Source: Fibrobacterota bacterium (lineage in GTDB: Bacteria > Fibrobacterota > Fibrobacteria > UBA11236). From it: 64,000 nucleotides of DNA. Shown here piece after piece: positions 25,610-34,668 of this stretch. The first letter of the stretch is position 1. Every line of letters begins with the position of its first letter. The notes beneath the pieces were generated by a model. The model ran no database searches. It was not told the DNA's origin and saw only the letters and a program-made list of their open reading frames with translations. A program made the translations under genes and the position numbers. Location of the stretch: the NCBI GenBank assembly GCA_028287465.1, contig JAQBPO010000031.1, positions 62,001 through 126,000 on the forward strand, in the 5' to 3' direction.

Positions 25610-26137
25610 TCAGGCGCCGAAGGCGCCCAGGATGAAACGTCCGGCGGCGACCCCGAACCACCCCAGGCCCACGAAGAGGGCGGCCGCGAAAAGGAGGAAA
25701 CCCAGGGCGAAAAGCCAATCGCCCTTGCGCCTGCGGCCGGGATCCGCGATATGGTCCCGCAACAGGTTCACGTTTCGCACATTGGCCTTCCATGCGAAAT
25801 CGAAGAGATTCCCGACGATGGGAACCAAGCCAACCACCGCCTCCAGGGTCACGTTGAAACCCATGCGCAACAGGGTCAGGCGGGGAGCGCCCAGCCGGGC
25901 GGCCATGACGATGATGTAGGTGGAGAGCGCCGCGCCGATGAGGTCGCCGATGACCGGGACCAGGCCGATCAGGGATTCGACGCCTACGCGGAAATTCGTC
26001 CCCGGTACCGGAATGCTGCTGTCGAGGACCCAGGCCAGGGCCTCCAGCTTGCCGACAGGGGTATTCGCTCCGGGGGATTGCCTGGGATCCTTTTCCCTAT
26101 CGGTCCAGCGTCCTACTTCCACCTTGGGTTTGCTCAT
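25610..26137 (-). CDS. DUF4112 family membrane protein
   Basis: 175 residues. The segment 'DSSIPVPGTNFRVGVESLIG' followed by 'LVPVIGDLIGAALSTYIIV' and 'VGLVPIVGNLFDFAWKANVRN' is the DUF4112 signature: an amphipathic repeat with two Pro-Gly-containing membrane segments. A further hydrophobic helix lies at about 142-168. The function of the family is unknown. No operon partner is visible. Confidence 0.85.
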   Translation of the reverse strand: MSKPKVEVGRWTDREKDPRQSPGANTPVGKLEALAWVLDSSIPVPGTNFRVGVESLIGLVPVIGDLIGAALSTYIIVMAARLGAPRLTLLRMGFNVTLEAVVGLVPIVGNLFDFAWKANVRNVNLLRDHIADPGRRRKGDWLFALGFLLFAAALFVGLGWFGVAAGRFILGAFGA

Positions 26138-26249
26138 GAAGTATAAGATAGCTGCCGCGGGGGCCTGAGGCGAAAAATCCGGTTACGCCCCTGGGACCCC
26201 GGGAACAGGGCTTCGCGGCCGGATTCCCGCGTAACCACTTCCCGGCGGG

Positions 26250-26285
26250 AAACCGGGACGGTGGGGCGGCTCCCGGGTTTTTCTT
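26250..26285 (+). terminator. Orphan intrinsic terminator on the plus strand
   Basis: AAACCGGGA pairs with TCCCGGGTTT (one bulged G) around a 12-base loop and is followed by TTTTTCTT. By shape this is a good Rho-independent terminator reading rightward. No plus-strand gene ends anywhere near it; the adjacent DUF4112 gene is on the other strand. It may close a small RNA or antisense transcript. The rest of the 284-bp gap also contains a CCGGCC/GGCCGG hairpin at about 26330-26348. Confidence 0.45.
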
Positions 26286-26421
26286 ATGCAGGACGTAACC
26301 GCCGCCCAACTAATCGACGCGCCGGCCCGTAAAGGCCGGGTCCCCTGAATACTTTTTTCCGTCGACAGGATGAACACCCCGGGCCATGGCGGATAGCCGC
26401 GCCCCACCGAAGGAGTAGAAC

Positions 26422-27342
26422 ATGAAGGTCCCCGCAACCCTGCCCGCCGCCCCCGTCCGCACGGCCACCCTGGCCGAGACGGCTACCGCCACGGCCGCGG
26501 CGCCCGCCGCCCAGTCCTCCCATGCTCCCGCAGCGGCCCGGGAGCGCGCCCAAGGCGCCGCCAGCCCGTCCGGCCTCGGCTCCCTTCCGGAAACCGAAGC
26601 CCAGGCCTCCGCCCGGCGCCAGGCCCTCAAGGACAGCATCAGCGCGCCCCGCCCGATCGAGTCCGGCCTCAACCTCGCCAACCCGGAGACCGTCAACCAC
26701 CACAATTCCATCCAGCTCATGAAGGTCTGCCAGGAGGCCTATGACAAACCCAATTACTCCATCGGGCATACGAACTATCTGTACAAGCAGTACGCGGACC
26801 ATCAGATCATAACCTACAGCGGTTCCAAGGAGATGAAGGATTGGGGGCATGACGCGAACATCGCGAAAGGCAGATACAGGGAAATGGGCACGGTGCACCG
26901 CGGGTTCTCTTCCGCCTACGATGAGCTCAAGCCCCTGCAGGACTCCATGCTCGACAAGAACAAGCCGGTGGTGGTCGCGGGCCATAGCCTGGGAGGCGCC
27001 ACCGCCACCATCGCCGCCCTGGATCTGAAGCAGCGCGGCTACAACGTGGTCAGCCTCACCACCTTCGGGTGCCCGCGCGTGGGCGCGGCGGATTTCAAGA
27101 AGACCTACGACGCGGCGAACATCCCCACCTTCCGCTACGTCAATTCCTACGACGTGGTGCCGCGCATCCCCAAGATCGGATACAATCACGTAGGCACGCC
27201 ATTCTACCTGGGCAGCGACGGCAAGATGCTGGACCGCCAGGAATCCATCCTCAAGCTCTGGCCCTGGAACGTGCCCGAGCAGCGCGTCTCTTCCCATCAT
27301 CTCTACAATTACATCTCCAACCTCGGGAAGTTCGTTTCCTGA
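26422..27342 (+). CDS. Class 3 lipase (alpha/beta-hydrolase)
   Basis: 306 residues. The catalytic triad of lipase class 3 is readable: Ser189 in 'VVVAGHSLGGATATIAALDL', Asp244 in 'NSYDVVPRIP', and His292 or His293 in 'VSSHHLYNY'. 'TFGCPRVGAADFKKTY' is a second family block. The first ~75 residues are Ala/Pro/Thr-rich with no signal peptide, so either the protein is cytoplasmic or it leaves by a non-Sec route. AAGGAG lies seven bases before the ATG. It hydrolyses ester bonds of lipids or related substrates; the true substrate is unknown. Confidence 0.85.
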   Translation: MKVPATLPAAPVRTATLAETATATAAAPAAQSSHAPAAARERAQGAASPSGLGSLPETEAQASARRQALKDSISAPRPIESGLNLANPETVNHHNSIQLMKVCQEAYDKPNYSIGHTNYLYKQYADHQIITYSGSKEMKDWGHDANIAKGRYREMGTVHRGFSSAYDELKPLQDSMLDKNKPVVVAGHSLGGATATIAALDLKQRGYNVVSLTTFGCPRVGAADFKKTYDAANIPTFRYVNSYDVVPRIPKIGYNHVGTPFYLGSDGKMLDRQESILKLWPWNVPEQRVSSHHLYNYISNLGKFVS

Positions 27343-27356
27343 ACCTTCCGGCGCTG

Positions 27357-27396
27357 GACGGTACGGGAAGGCCCTGGAGGCCCTCCCCGTACCGTC
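27357..27396 (+). terminator. Strong stem-loop after the lipase gene
   Basis: A perfect 11-bp inverted repeat, GACGGTACGGG at 27357-27367 and CCCGTACCGTC at 27386-27396, encloses a further GGCC/GGCC pair. It starts 15 bp after the lipase stop. No T-run follows, so termination would need Rho, or the hairpin may protect the 3' end. Confidence 0.45.
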
Positions 27397-27558
27397 GGCG
27401 CAAACGGATGCGACGTCGCCGCAAGGGCCGCAATGCCGCGTTCACCCTTAGACAACGGCATTCCCCGATTCCCGATTCCCCGGTGCCCGCGGCGAGGCTA
27501 TAGTTATGCAGGGACCCGGGCCGGCAAGCCAATCCATACGGGTCGAAAGCGGGGGAAG

Positions 27559-28488
27559 ATGGATCCGGTCAGGGCGTTTCCGATATTGATCTGCGGCCTT
27601 CTGTCCTTATGCCATCCGGCCCGCGGGCAAAAGAACCTGGACATCTTCCTGCTGATCGGGCAGAGCAACATGTCCGGACGCGGCCCCATGATCGCCTCCG
27701 ATTCCACCACCGACATCGCCGGCGCCTGGCTGTTCAAGGACAGCGCGACCTGGGAGCGCGCGCGCAATCCCCTCAACCGGTATTCAACCTTGGAGGCGGG
27801 GTCGCCCGCCAACCAGGTGGGCCCGGGATTCGGTTTCTCCCAGGAGATGCACCGTCTCCTTCCGGCCGCGGAATTCGGCCTGGTGGTGAATGCCCGCGGC
27901 GGGTCCTCCATCGTCAGCTGGGCCAAGGGGACCGCCTACTACGCCGATGCGTTGAAGCGTTCCCGCCAGGCCATGAAATCCGGGACCTTGAAAGGAATCC
28001 TGTGGCACCAGGGCGAATCCGACGCCGCCGACAGCCTCTACCTGGACAAGCTCGTGGCCCTGATGGAGTCCTTGCGGAAGGATCTGGGGATTGCCGCCCT
28101 GCCCGTCATCGCCGGCCAGATCGGCCAGTTCGAGCCCAAGCATGCCGCCTTCAACGCGCGCATCCTGACCCTGCCGCAAAGGCTCGCGCATTGCGCGGTG
28201 GTGGAAAGCGACGGCCTGGTCGACAAGGGGGACAAGCTTCACTTCGATCGCAAAAGCCAGATCATCCTCGGCGGCCGTTACGCGGCCAAGGCCTGGGCCC
28301 TGGTCTACGATAGGGGTCCGGTCGGGCTCGATCGAGGGGACGGGATCCCGGTACGCGGCGGGCAAGCGAGAGGCCGGGCCCCGGCCCGATCGATCCGATC
28401 GGTCGTTTTCCCTGCCGCGGCCGGGGAACCCGGAGCCGGAATGGCCGATGCCTTGGGACGGCAATCCCCGCTGGTCCCGGATTTCTAG
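27559..28488 (+). CDS. Secreted SGNH/SASA-type carbohydrate esterase
   Basis: 309 residues with a signal peptide (MDPVRAFPILICGLLSLCHP). SGNH blocks are visible: 'IFLLIGQSNMSGRGP' with Ser36, 'VVNARGGSSIVSWAKG', 'GILWHQGESDA', and the D225-x-x-H228 pair in 'DKLHFD'. This arrangement is typical of acetyl-esterases acting on plant or bacterial glycans. The last ~65 residues after 'AKAWALVYDRG' are Arg/Pro/Gly-rich and look unstructured. The ATG is preceded by GGGGGAAG. It is convergent with the second TonB receptor gene, 14 bp away. Confidence 0.85.
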   Translation: MDPVRAFPILICGLLSLCHPARGQKNLDIFLLIGQSNMSGRGPMIASDSTTDIAGAWLFKDSATWERARNPLNRYSTLEAGSPANQVGPGFGFSQEMHRLLPAAEFGLVVNARGGSSIVSWAKGTAYYADALKRSRQAMKSGTLKGILWHQGESDAADSLYLDKLVALMESLRKDLGIAALPVIAGQIGQFEPKHAAFNARILTLPQRLAHCAVVESDGLVDKGDKLHFDRKSQIILGGRYAAKAWALVYDRGPVGLDRGDGIPVRGGQARGRAPARSIRSVVFPAAAGEPGAGMADALGRQSPLVPDF

Positions 28489-28502
28489 GGTACCAGCGGA
28501 CC

Positions 28503-31004
28503 TCACCAGCGGCCGGAAATGCCCAGGAAGAGGACGGGGATTGGGTAGTTCAGATCCACGAACTTCCATTTGCGCGTGCCGGCATCGGACAGGAGGAAGT
28601 TGGGCGTATTGAAGGAGTTCCACAGCTCGAAGTAGGACTCCATCGGGAGGCCCCAGGCCGTGAATTCCCTGGAGAGGCGCAGGTCCCATCGGCTGTAAGG
28701 GGAATAGCGCCTGCCGTTGCGGGGGCCCGCATAGAAGACCGTATCGTTTTCCGGGCCGCCGTTCCCGGTATTGAATCCCGAACCCAGGCCGTCCTCTTCC
28801 GATCCGTAGGAGACGTAGTCCGTATACGGCAGGCCGGCGGCGTAACGCCCGCGCAGGGCCAGGCCGTACCGGTCGGGCAGCTTGAAATGGTTGATCCAGT
28901 TGAACGCCCAGGGACGCTGATAGCGGTAGTCGTAGACGCGCTCTCCCGGAGCGTCCTGGCGCTTGGAGTAACCCGCCTCGGCGGAAAGCCAGCCTCCCCA
29001 GATCCGGGTGGGATTGTAGAAGAAGGAGATTTCCGTTCCCGCCGCCTTGCCCATGCCCCCGTTGCGGTAGTCCAGGCGGCGATCCCCGAAGCGCGATCGG
29101 ATGCTGTCCTGTTGGGCATTGGTCAGTGAAGGGAAGAGCGTGCTGTCCACCTCTTCCAAAGGCCCGGAGCCCCAGGTGAGATGGCCGGTATTCACGAGGA
29201 AGGGAACCACCAGATCGAAATAATTCTTCTGGTAGAAGTCGCATTCCAGACGGTACGCGGGGGAGAAGGTATGCGTCCATTCCAGATTGAAGTGGAAGGC
29301 CTTCTCGGCGCGCAAGGAGGGATTGATGTCGCGGATCTGGAAGGGGAAATCGCTCTGGGAATAAAGGCCCGCGGCCACGGTCATCTCGTCCTTGCCTCCC
29401 ACGCTCTGGAACCAGGAGGCCCTGGGGCTCAGGAAGGGCGCGGAGGAATAGGTATCCGTTTCCGCGCGGACGCCCACGGTGAGGCGATGAGCCGCATCGA
29501 AGTTGTATTCGCCCGAGGCGTAGGCGGACAGGAAGTCCGCGGACAGGTCGCCCCGGTGATCGAAGCGGATCAGGGCCGGCAACCGTTTCAGGTAATCGGC
29601 ATTGGGATTGACTCCGGCATCGTTGGAGCGGTAGAGGAAGCCATCGGGATTGAAAAATCCCAGGGCATCCAGCGCGTCCACGTTCCCGTTCACGATGGTT
29701 TCGAAGATGGGCCGCGGCAGGCGCGTTTCGAAGGAGGATTCGCGTTTGGATTGGGAGGCGCCCAGGCCCAGGCGGAAACCATCCGTGAGCCAACCCCTCG
29801 CATCCAGCCGCCAGTCATACGTCCGATTGGCGATCTTGAGGAGGTAGTCGCTGGGAGCGGGCTTGCGATGGCCGGCGAATCCCCCCGCGGGGGTGATGGA
29901 GTCGATCCAGACCGCCTTATCGAAGAATCCCACGGCCCAATCCTGGGACTGGTAGGCGACGCTTTGATCGATGTTCCACGCCGCGGTCGGCCGCCAATGG
30001 AAGCGCAGGGCGTGCACGGCATTGTCCACGGAGACCAGGGCCAGGGTATCCACCAGGCTCTCCCTGCGCCGTTTGTCGGCGGGATTCCCGTAGAAGAGGT
30101 CCCACTCGTAATAGTCCGGCGAGACTTCCCCGTCGTTGACGAACCGGTGCGGGTTCGGTTCCTTGACGGTGAAGATGTCCTTGGAAAGGATGCCCGTGTA
30201 CTCCGCCCGCGCCCGGTCGGAAAGCTTCCAGGCCAGGCCCAGCTGGAGGTCCTTGAAATTGGGCAGGTCCAGGTAGGTCTGGATCTCCCTCCGATCCTTG
30301 TCGAACCCCGGATCCTGCCGGACCAGGCTCATCGCGTCCAGGCCGCGGTTGAACATCCAATCGTACCAGAAGGATTGGTAGGCGAAGGACGCGCCGAGCT
30401 TGTCCTTCACGATGGGCACGCCGGCATAGGCGTTCCCGCGCAACAGGGACAGGTCCGCGGACAAGGACACGGTATCCAGGGGCGCGGGCCGCGCGCGCAT
30501 GAACAGGGCCCCGGAAAGGGCATTGCCCATTTCCACCGGGAACCCGCCGCTGTACAGGGTCAGGTCCTCCAGGGACTCCATGTTGAATACGGAATAGATG
30601 CTCCCGAAATGATACGGCTGAAGGAGCGGAATGCCTTCCCAAAGCACCTGGGTCTCTTCCGCCTTGCCCCCGCGCACGAAGGGTCGCACGCTCATATCGT
30701 TCTGGTTGGTCGTCCCGGGCAGGGTGGTCAGGGCGCGCAGGGGATCCCCTTGCGCGGCCGCGATGTTCTTGAGGTCCTCGCGCGTGAGGCGGATGCGGCT
30801 CACCTCTTTTTCCCTATGCGATCGGGTATCGCGGGCCTTTACGTTCTTGTCCTTGAGCTCCAGGGCGGAAGAGTCCCCGACCGCCCGGGTCGAGTCGATC
30901 GGGTCGGCGGGGCCGGAGAGGGTATCGGGATCCACGGCCGGCATCGCCATGGAGCCTAGGGATGCCGCCATCAGGAAAAGGGCCGCCTTCATTTGAAATG
31001 CCAT
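28503..31004 (-). CDS. TonB-dependent outer-membrane receptor (copy 2)
   Basis: About 833 residues. A signal peptide (MKAALFLMAASLGSMAMPA) and a short acidic spacer lead into a plug: 'VSRIRLTREDLKNIAAAQGD', 'NDMSVRPFVRGGKAEETQVL', 'WEGIPLLQPYHFGSIYSVFN'. A large barrel follows, closing with 'PIPVLFLGISGRW'. It shares plug and terminal-strand wording with the receptor at 20675-23329, so the two are paralogues. ATG 30992 forms an ATGA overlap with the lipoprotein stop. ATG 31004 (used here) has better upstream purines. The imported substrate is unknown. Confidence 0.85.
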   Translation of the reverse strand: MAFQMKAALFLMAASLGSMAMPAVDPDTLSGPADPIDSTRAVGDSSALELKDKNVKARDTRSHREKEVSRIRLTREDLKNIAAAQGDPLRALTTLPGTTNQNDMSVRPFVRGGKAEETQVLWEGIPLLQPYHFGSIYSVFNMESLEDLTLYSGGFPVEMGNALSGALFMRARPAPLDTVSLSADLSLLRGNAYAGVPIVKDKLGASFAYQSFWYDWMFNRGLDAMSLVRQDPGFDKDRREIQTYLDLPNFKDLQLGLAWKLSDRARAEYTGILSKDIFTVKEPNPHRFVNDGEVSPDYYEWDLFYGNPADKRRRESLVDTLALVSVDNAVHALRFHWRPTAAWNIDQSVAYQSQDWAVGFFDKAVWIDSITPAGGFAGHRKPAPSDYLLKIANRTYDWRLDARGWLTDGFRLGLGASQSKRESSFETRLPRPIFETIVNGNVDALDALGFFNPDGFLYRSNDAGVNPNADYLKRLPALIRFDHRGDLSADFLSAYASGEYNFDAAHRLTVGVRAETDTYSSAPFLSPRASWFQSVGGKDEMTVAAGLYSQSDFPFQIRDINPSLRAEKAFHFNLEWTHTFSPAYRLECDFYQKNYFDLVVPFLVNTGHLTWGSGPLEEVDSTLFPSLTNAQQDSIRSRFGDRRLDYRNGGMGKAAGTEISFFYNPTRIWGGWLSAEAGYSKRQDAPGERVYDYRYQRPWAFNWINHFKLPDRYGLALRGRYAAGLPYTDYVSYGSEEDGLGSGFNTGNGGPENDTVFYAGPRNGRRYSPYSRWDLRLSREFTAWGLPMESYFELWNSFNTPNFLLSDAGTRKWKFVDLNYPIPVLFLGISGRW

Positions 31005-31849
31005 CCCATCCCCAGGTTCACGTTCCACATCCGATCGTCCAGGAGCTCCTTCGGGACCTTGCTGGCGCCGTTCGGCCCCAGGGGATAGGTGAGCACGGCC
31101 TGGGGGATGAGGAAGTCGGGGAGCATGGCGATATCCGGGAGCTCCCAGCGGAATCCCGCGGAAGCCTGGTGGATGAGCCGCCTTTCGCTCGCGAAGACCC
31201 GCTCGTCCACGGCGTCGGCGAGATCGGGGATCTGGGTGGCGAGCCGGGTGGCGCGGTAGTTGAAGAACAGGTCGTTCTCCCCCCAGGCGTGGGAGAATGC
31301 GTATTCCAGGAAGTACGAGTTGTCGGCCCAGAAGCCGATGCCCCAACCCGCGGAAAGGGAATGATGGAAAGGGATGCCGGCGGGAACGGGCAACCCCAGC
31401 CGCAAGTCGAACTCACCCGTGGCGGGGTTGGTGGGGGCTTCCAGATGCAGGCCCATGTCCGCGCCCGGGAACGGTCCCCACTGGCCCAGGATCCCCAGGC
31501 GGTAGCCGATGCTGTAGCTTGAAACGGAAGTCCAGAAGGCCTTGGGGGCCGTCGTGTCCGATTCCGTTCGGTACCCTCCTGTCGAGTCCTGGATGGTCTC
31601 CCTATAGGTGACGCAATGGATTCCCAGGGAATCGCGGGATTCGGAGGTCATGCCGTAGGAACCCGGCTCATTGCATCCGAAGGTGAAGGATCGAAACCTC
31701 CCGCCGCCCAAGGTGAGCGAAGAACGCCCGGGCTCCAGGAGCCGTCCCGAGTTGAAATGGGCGGTGGAATAGAGGCATCCGGACATGAGAAACGCACAGG
31801 TTACCCAAGCGGCGGTAATCGCCGTCCGACCTCCGGGATTTTTCTTCAA
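30989..31849 (-). CDS. Outer-membrane lipoprotein partner of TonB receptor (copy 2)
   Basis: 286 residues from a TTG at 31849, chosen because it yields 'KKNPGG...AAWVTCAFLMSGC', a complete lipoprotein signal, with AAAGGA upstream. After the Cys come 'LYSTAHFNSGRLLEPGRSSL', matching 'LYSVHHFNTGVLMPAGRSQT' of copy 1, then 'GPFPGADMGLHLEAPTNPAT', 'SAGWGIGFWADNSYFLEYAF' and a final strand 'WNVNLGMGWHFK'. The alternating pattern suggests a small outer-membrane barrel. Overlap with the receptor gene implies a joint function. The gene is divergent from the BNR-like lipoprotein gene at 31928. Confidence 0.75.
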   Translation of the reverse strand: MKKNPGGRTAITAAWVTCAFLMSGCLYSTAHFNSGRLLEPGRSSLTLGGGRFRSFTFGCNEPGSYGMTSESRDSLGIHCVTYRETIQDSTGGYRTESDTTAPKAFWTSVSSYSIGYRLGILGQWGPFPGADMGLHLEAPTNPATGEFDLRLGLPVPAGIPFHHSLSAGWGIGFWADNSYFLEYAFSHAWGENDLFFNYRATRLATQIPDLADAVDERVFASERRLIHQASAGFRWELPDIAMLPDFLIPQAVLTYPLGPNGASKVPKELLDDRMWNVNLGMGWHFK

Positions 31850-31927
31850 GCGCGGATCCTTTGGGTGTTCCGTGAGCGCGCAAAATAATAAATTCGTTCC
31901 GTGACGAACCACAAAGGGGCTCCTAAA

Positions 31928-33223
31928 ATGCGAGGTAACATCCGGATTCCCGGAAAAGCACCACTCTCCGTGGTGATCGCGGCCTTGGCGCTCTTCGGAT
32001 GCACTACGGAAGATGGCCGGGAATACGATGTCCCCGCCCGGCAGGAGGTCATGACCGCGGTTTTCGAACTGGATGGGGACGGAACGCCGATCGTCCTGGC
32101 CGACGTGGGCATGAACTTCGGGACCAGGGCCAAGCTGGAGGAATACGAGGCCCCATTCGAAATGCGCAACGTGCAGACCATCGCGTATCGGCGCGTCAAC
32201 GGGAAATGGCAGGCCCATCCATTCAAGAACCTGCAAAGGATCTATGAATCCGGTTCCTCCCTGGTCCGGAATGCCAAGGGAGATCTGCAGCCGATGGTCT
32301 GGAACCGGAACGCCTTGTCCATGTTCTCCCGGAACGGAGGCGACTGGAATCTCAAGTCCCTCGTCCGGATCGGGGAGTACGGCCTCAACAGCTCGCTGCG
32401 AAGGGGCGGAGGGGACGGCATTTCCAACGTGTCCGTGGTCGGCGACGATCGATGGCAAACCGTGGTGGGTGATTGGGACAAGCATCGCCTGGAGGTGGTC
32501 CAAAGCGATGGAAAAAGGTTCCTCCTGGACACCCTCGCGGAATTCCAAACGGATTTCCTCTACAGCGGCCCCGAATACAATATGGCTCTCGGCATAGTCT
32601 ATCCGAGGGAGGTGGACGGCCAGCCGGAACTCCTTTCCTACCGGTGGAGCCTCGATCCGGCCCACGCCAATCCGATCAAGGAGATCCTTTCCAGGGGAGG
32701 CTACGCCGGGGTCGCGCTTTCCGCCCGGATCAACGGAGAGGATCGCCTATACCTGTCCGTCGAAGGGGATACTCTTGCCGAGTACGCGTTCCGGAGCGGG
32801 GGGCTGGTCAGGTTGGGTCCGGTGATCCCGCCCGAGCATGATCCCGGCCCCCCTTTATTGGGTAACTTCAGGCCCAGCATGGCCCAGGATAGGTGCATCC
32901 ATACCTTTGGGATGGCCTTTAGGGATACAGCCCTGTCCATGGTGCATTCCTTGGCCATGGTTCATTCCTCCTGGTGCAGGGCGGGCTCGGACACCATCCC
33001 TCTTCCTACCCTCCCCCTCGAGCGGACGGGATATCCCCTTTTGGCCGGACCCTTACAGATCGCGGCGGACGGGACCCTCATGGCGGCGGTCATGATCAAG
33101 CATGACCTCAACAAGGCGCAACCATGGGAAAGGGTCAAGGAGATCCCGGCCAGCGGCATCTACATGGTCCGCTCAAGCGATGGCGGCACCCATTGGGAAT
33201 GGGAAACGGTCGCCGAATTCTGA
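31928..33223 (+). CDS. Lipoprotein with BNR-like propeller features
   Basis: 431 residues. The signal 'APLSVVIAALALFGC' ends in a lipobox (LFGC). The mature part is beta-rich with repeated 'NGKW', 'GGDWNLKSLVRIG' and 'DDRWQTVVGDW' strands and one clear Asp-box, 'SSDGGTHWEW', near the C-terminus. Asp-boxes mark sialidase-type or BNR propellers, but the sialidase catalytic residues cannot be identified. The role is unknown. It faces away from the lipoprotein/TonB receptor pair across a 78-bp shared promoter region. Confidence 0.65.
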   Translation: MRGNIRIPGKAPLSVVIAALALFGCTTEDGREYDVPARQEVMTAVFELDGDGTPIVLADVGMNFGTRAKLEEYEAPFEMRNVQTIAYRRVNGKWQAHPFKNLQRIYESGSSLVRNAKGDLQPMVWNRNALSMFSRNGGDWNLKSLVRIGEYGLNSSLRRGGGDGISNVSVVGDDRWQTVVGDWDKHRLEVVQSDGKRFLLDTLAEFQTDFLYSGPEYNMALGIVYPREVDGQPELLSYRWSLDPAHANPIKEILSRGGYAGVALSARINGEDRLYLSVEGDTLAEYAFRSGGLVRLGPVIPPEHDPGPPLLGNFRPSMAQDRCIHTFGMAFRDTALSMVHSLAMVHSSWCRAGSDTIPLPTLPLERTGYPLLAGPLQIAADGTLMAAVMIKHDLNKAQPWERVKEIPASGIYMVRSSDGGTHWEWETVAEF

Positions 33224-33228
33224 ATCCG

Positions 33229-34515
33229 TCACCATCTCCATAAAGGCACGAGCCGCCCCGCCTCCCAAGGCGCATCCCCGGCTTCCAATTCCACGAAGCC
33301 GTCCGCCCTGGCCCAACCGCTGAAATCCCCGGAGCCCTGGTTGCCGGCCCATGCGGCCCGCATCCGGCCTTCCGCATCCCAACCGCAGGTGACCGGCCGG
33401 AATTGGGTCAGACGGCCGCTCGGCCCCGCGCCGGATGCGAGGATGGCCGGCATGGATCCTGCCGCCCATCCCGGACGGGTGGGGCCCGGTGAGGCGTCGG
33501 CTTGGGAGGCCGGGGATCCCATGGCCCTGCGGAGCGCGGGCAATACGTAACGGTGCAGGCATACGAGTACGGAGGCGGGATTGCCGGGCAGGCCGAATAC
33601 GGGCGTGCCGTCCGCGCCCATCCCGAACCAGAAGGGTTTGCCCGGCTTCTGGAGGATCCGGTGGAACAGGGGCCGGACACCCATCTCCCGCAGGACTTCC
33701 GGCACGTGATCGGTCTTGCCCATGGAGACCCCGCCCGTCAGGATCAGGGCCTCGCATCGGCCCTTCAGCCCTTCCAGGCACTGGCGCAAGCGGGCCTTGT
33801 CGTCGCGGCAATGCAGGAGGGCCACGCGATCGATATGGCTCCGGCGCAAAGCGGCTTCGATGGCATAGGGATTGGATTTCCGGATCTGATACGCCGAGGG
33901 CTCGCGGCCCACGTCCACCAGTTCATCCCCCGTGGCCACGACGGCCACGGACGGCGAGGCGCCCACCTTCAGGTCCTTCATGCCGAAGGAAGCGGCCGCG
34001 CCCAGATGCGGCGCGGTCAGGATCACGCCTTCGGGAACGATGGTCTCTCCTTGGGCGCAGTCCCCGCCGGCGCGATGCACGAACCGGAAGCGGACCGCTT
34101 CGGGCGCCCGTTCGCCCAGGACCGCATGGCCGTCCTCGATGCGGATCTCCTCCACGGGCATGATGCAATCCGTCCCCTGCGGGAGCACGGCTCCCGTCAT
34201 CGCCTCCAGGCAGCCGGCCCGGTCCTGCAGGCGCTTCGCCGGCTGGCCCGCCTTCTGCATGCCCTCCACGCGGAAGCGGCGGAGGCCCTTCTCCCAGGCC
34301 TCGAAGGCGAAGGCGATCCCGTCCATGGCCACCCGGTCGAACGGAGGCTGGGCGCGATCGGCGCGGATGGGCTCGCGCAGGAAACGGCCCGCGCATTTCG
34401 AGATGGGAAGGGTAACCGGGGCGTAACGTCCGGCGGGCAGGGCCGCGGCCAGGATGGCATCCGCTTCGGCGGGCGATATCATTTCGCGGAAATCCCCGTG
34501 GGCCGGTTCGGACAT
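33229..34515 (-). CDS. moeA: Molybdopterin molybdotransferase MoeA
   Basis: 428 residues. MoeA inserts molybdate into adenylylated molybdopterin, the last step of molybdenum-cofactor synthesis. Family landmarks in order are 'AQPPFDRVAMDGIAFAF', 'GAVLPQGTDCIMPVEE', 'VAVVATGDELVDVG', 'LTGGVSMGKTDHVPEVL', 'LQKPGKPFWFG' and 'PVFGLPGNPASVLVCLHRYV'. The usual 'DNSAMDG' is 'DRVAMDG' here. No other molybdenum-cofactor gene and no obvious molybdoenzyme is visible in the window. The gene is convergent with the BNR-like lipoprotein gene, 5 bp away. Confidence 0.93.
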   Translation of the reverse strand: MSEPAHGDFREMISPAEADAILAAALPAGRYAPVTLPISKCAGRFLREPIRADRAQPPFDRVAMDGIAFAFEAWEKGLRRFRVEGMQKAGQPAKRLQDRAGCLEAMTGAVLPQGTDCIMPVEEIRIEDGHAVLGERAPEAVRFRFVHRAGGDCAQGETIVPEGVILTAPHLGAAASFGMKDLKVGASPSVAVVATGDELVDVGREPSAYQIRKSNPYAIEAALRRSHIDRVALLHCRDDKARLRQCLEGLKGRCEALILTGGVSMGKTDHVPEVLREMGVRPLFHRILQKPGKPFWFGMGADGTPVFGLPGNPASVLVCLHRYVLPALRRAMGSPASQADASPGPTRPGWAAGSMPAILASGAGPSGRLTQFRPVTCGWDAEGRMRAAWAGNQGSGDFSGWARADGFVELEAGDAPWEAGRLVPLWRW

Positions 34516-34641
34516 GGGGGAAATTTAAGTTCTTGGGGCCGTATGCGGGGATGGTTTTGGATCCTTGCGGGAATCGAGGGTACGCCCGTCACACCGGTCT
34601 CGAAAAACCGCGCGACCTGCCCTACAATGGGCGCAGGGATA

Positions 34642-34658
34642 GGAGGGAGTCACCCTCC
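34642..34658 (+). promoter_or_regulatory. Hairpin over the only Shine-Dalgarno-like stretch before the receiver gene
   Basis: GGAGGG and CCCTCC form a perfect six-pair stem with the loop AGTCA. The left arm is the only ribosome-binding-like sequence upstream of the ATG at 34669, and it lies more than 20 bases from it, so the fold could limit translation. Confidence 0.4.
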
Positions 34659-34668
34659 GCGGATTACC

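Noticed and set aside
26422-27342. Lipase as part of a type VI secretion effector module
   Set aside because: No VgrG, PAAR, adaptor or immunity gene is nearby. Only the missing signal peptide suggested it.
29181-30959. A 592-codon plus-strand frame opposite the second TonB receptor
   Set aside because: Same artefact. It is rich in Gly/Val/Glu/Arg with no start signal or domain.
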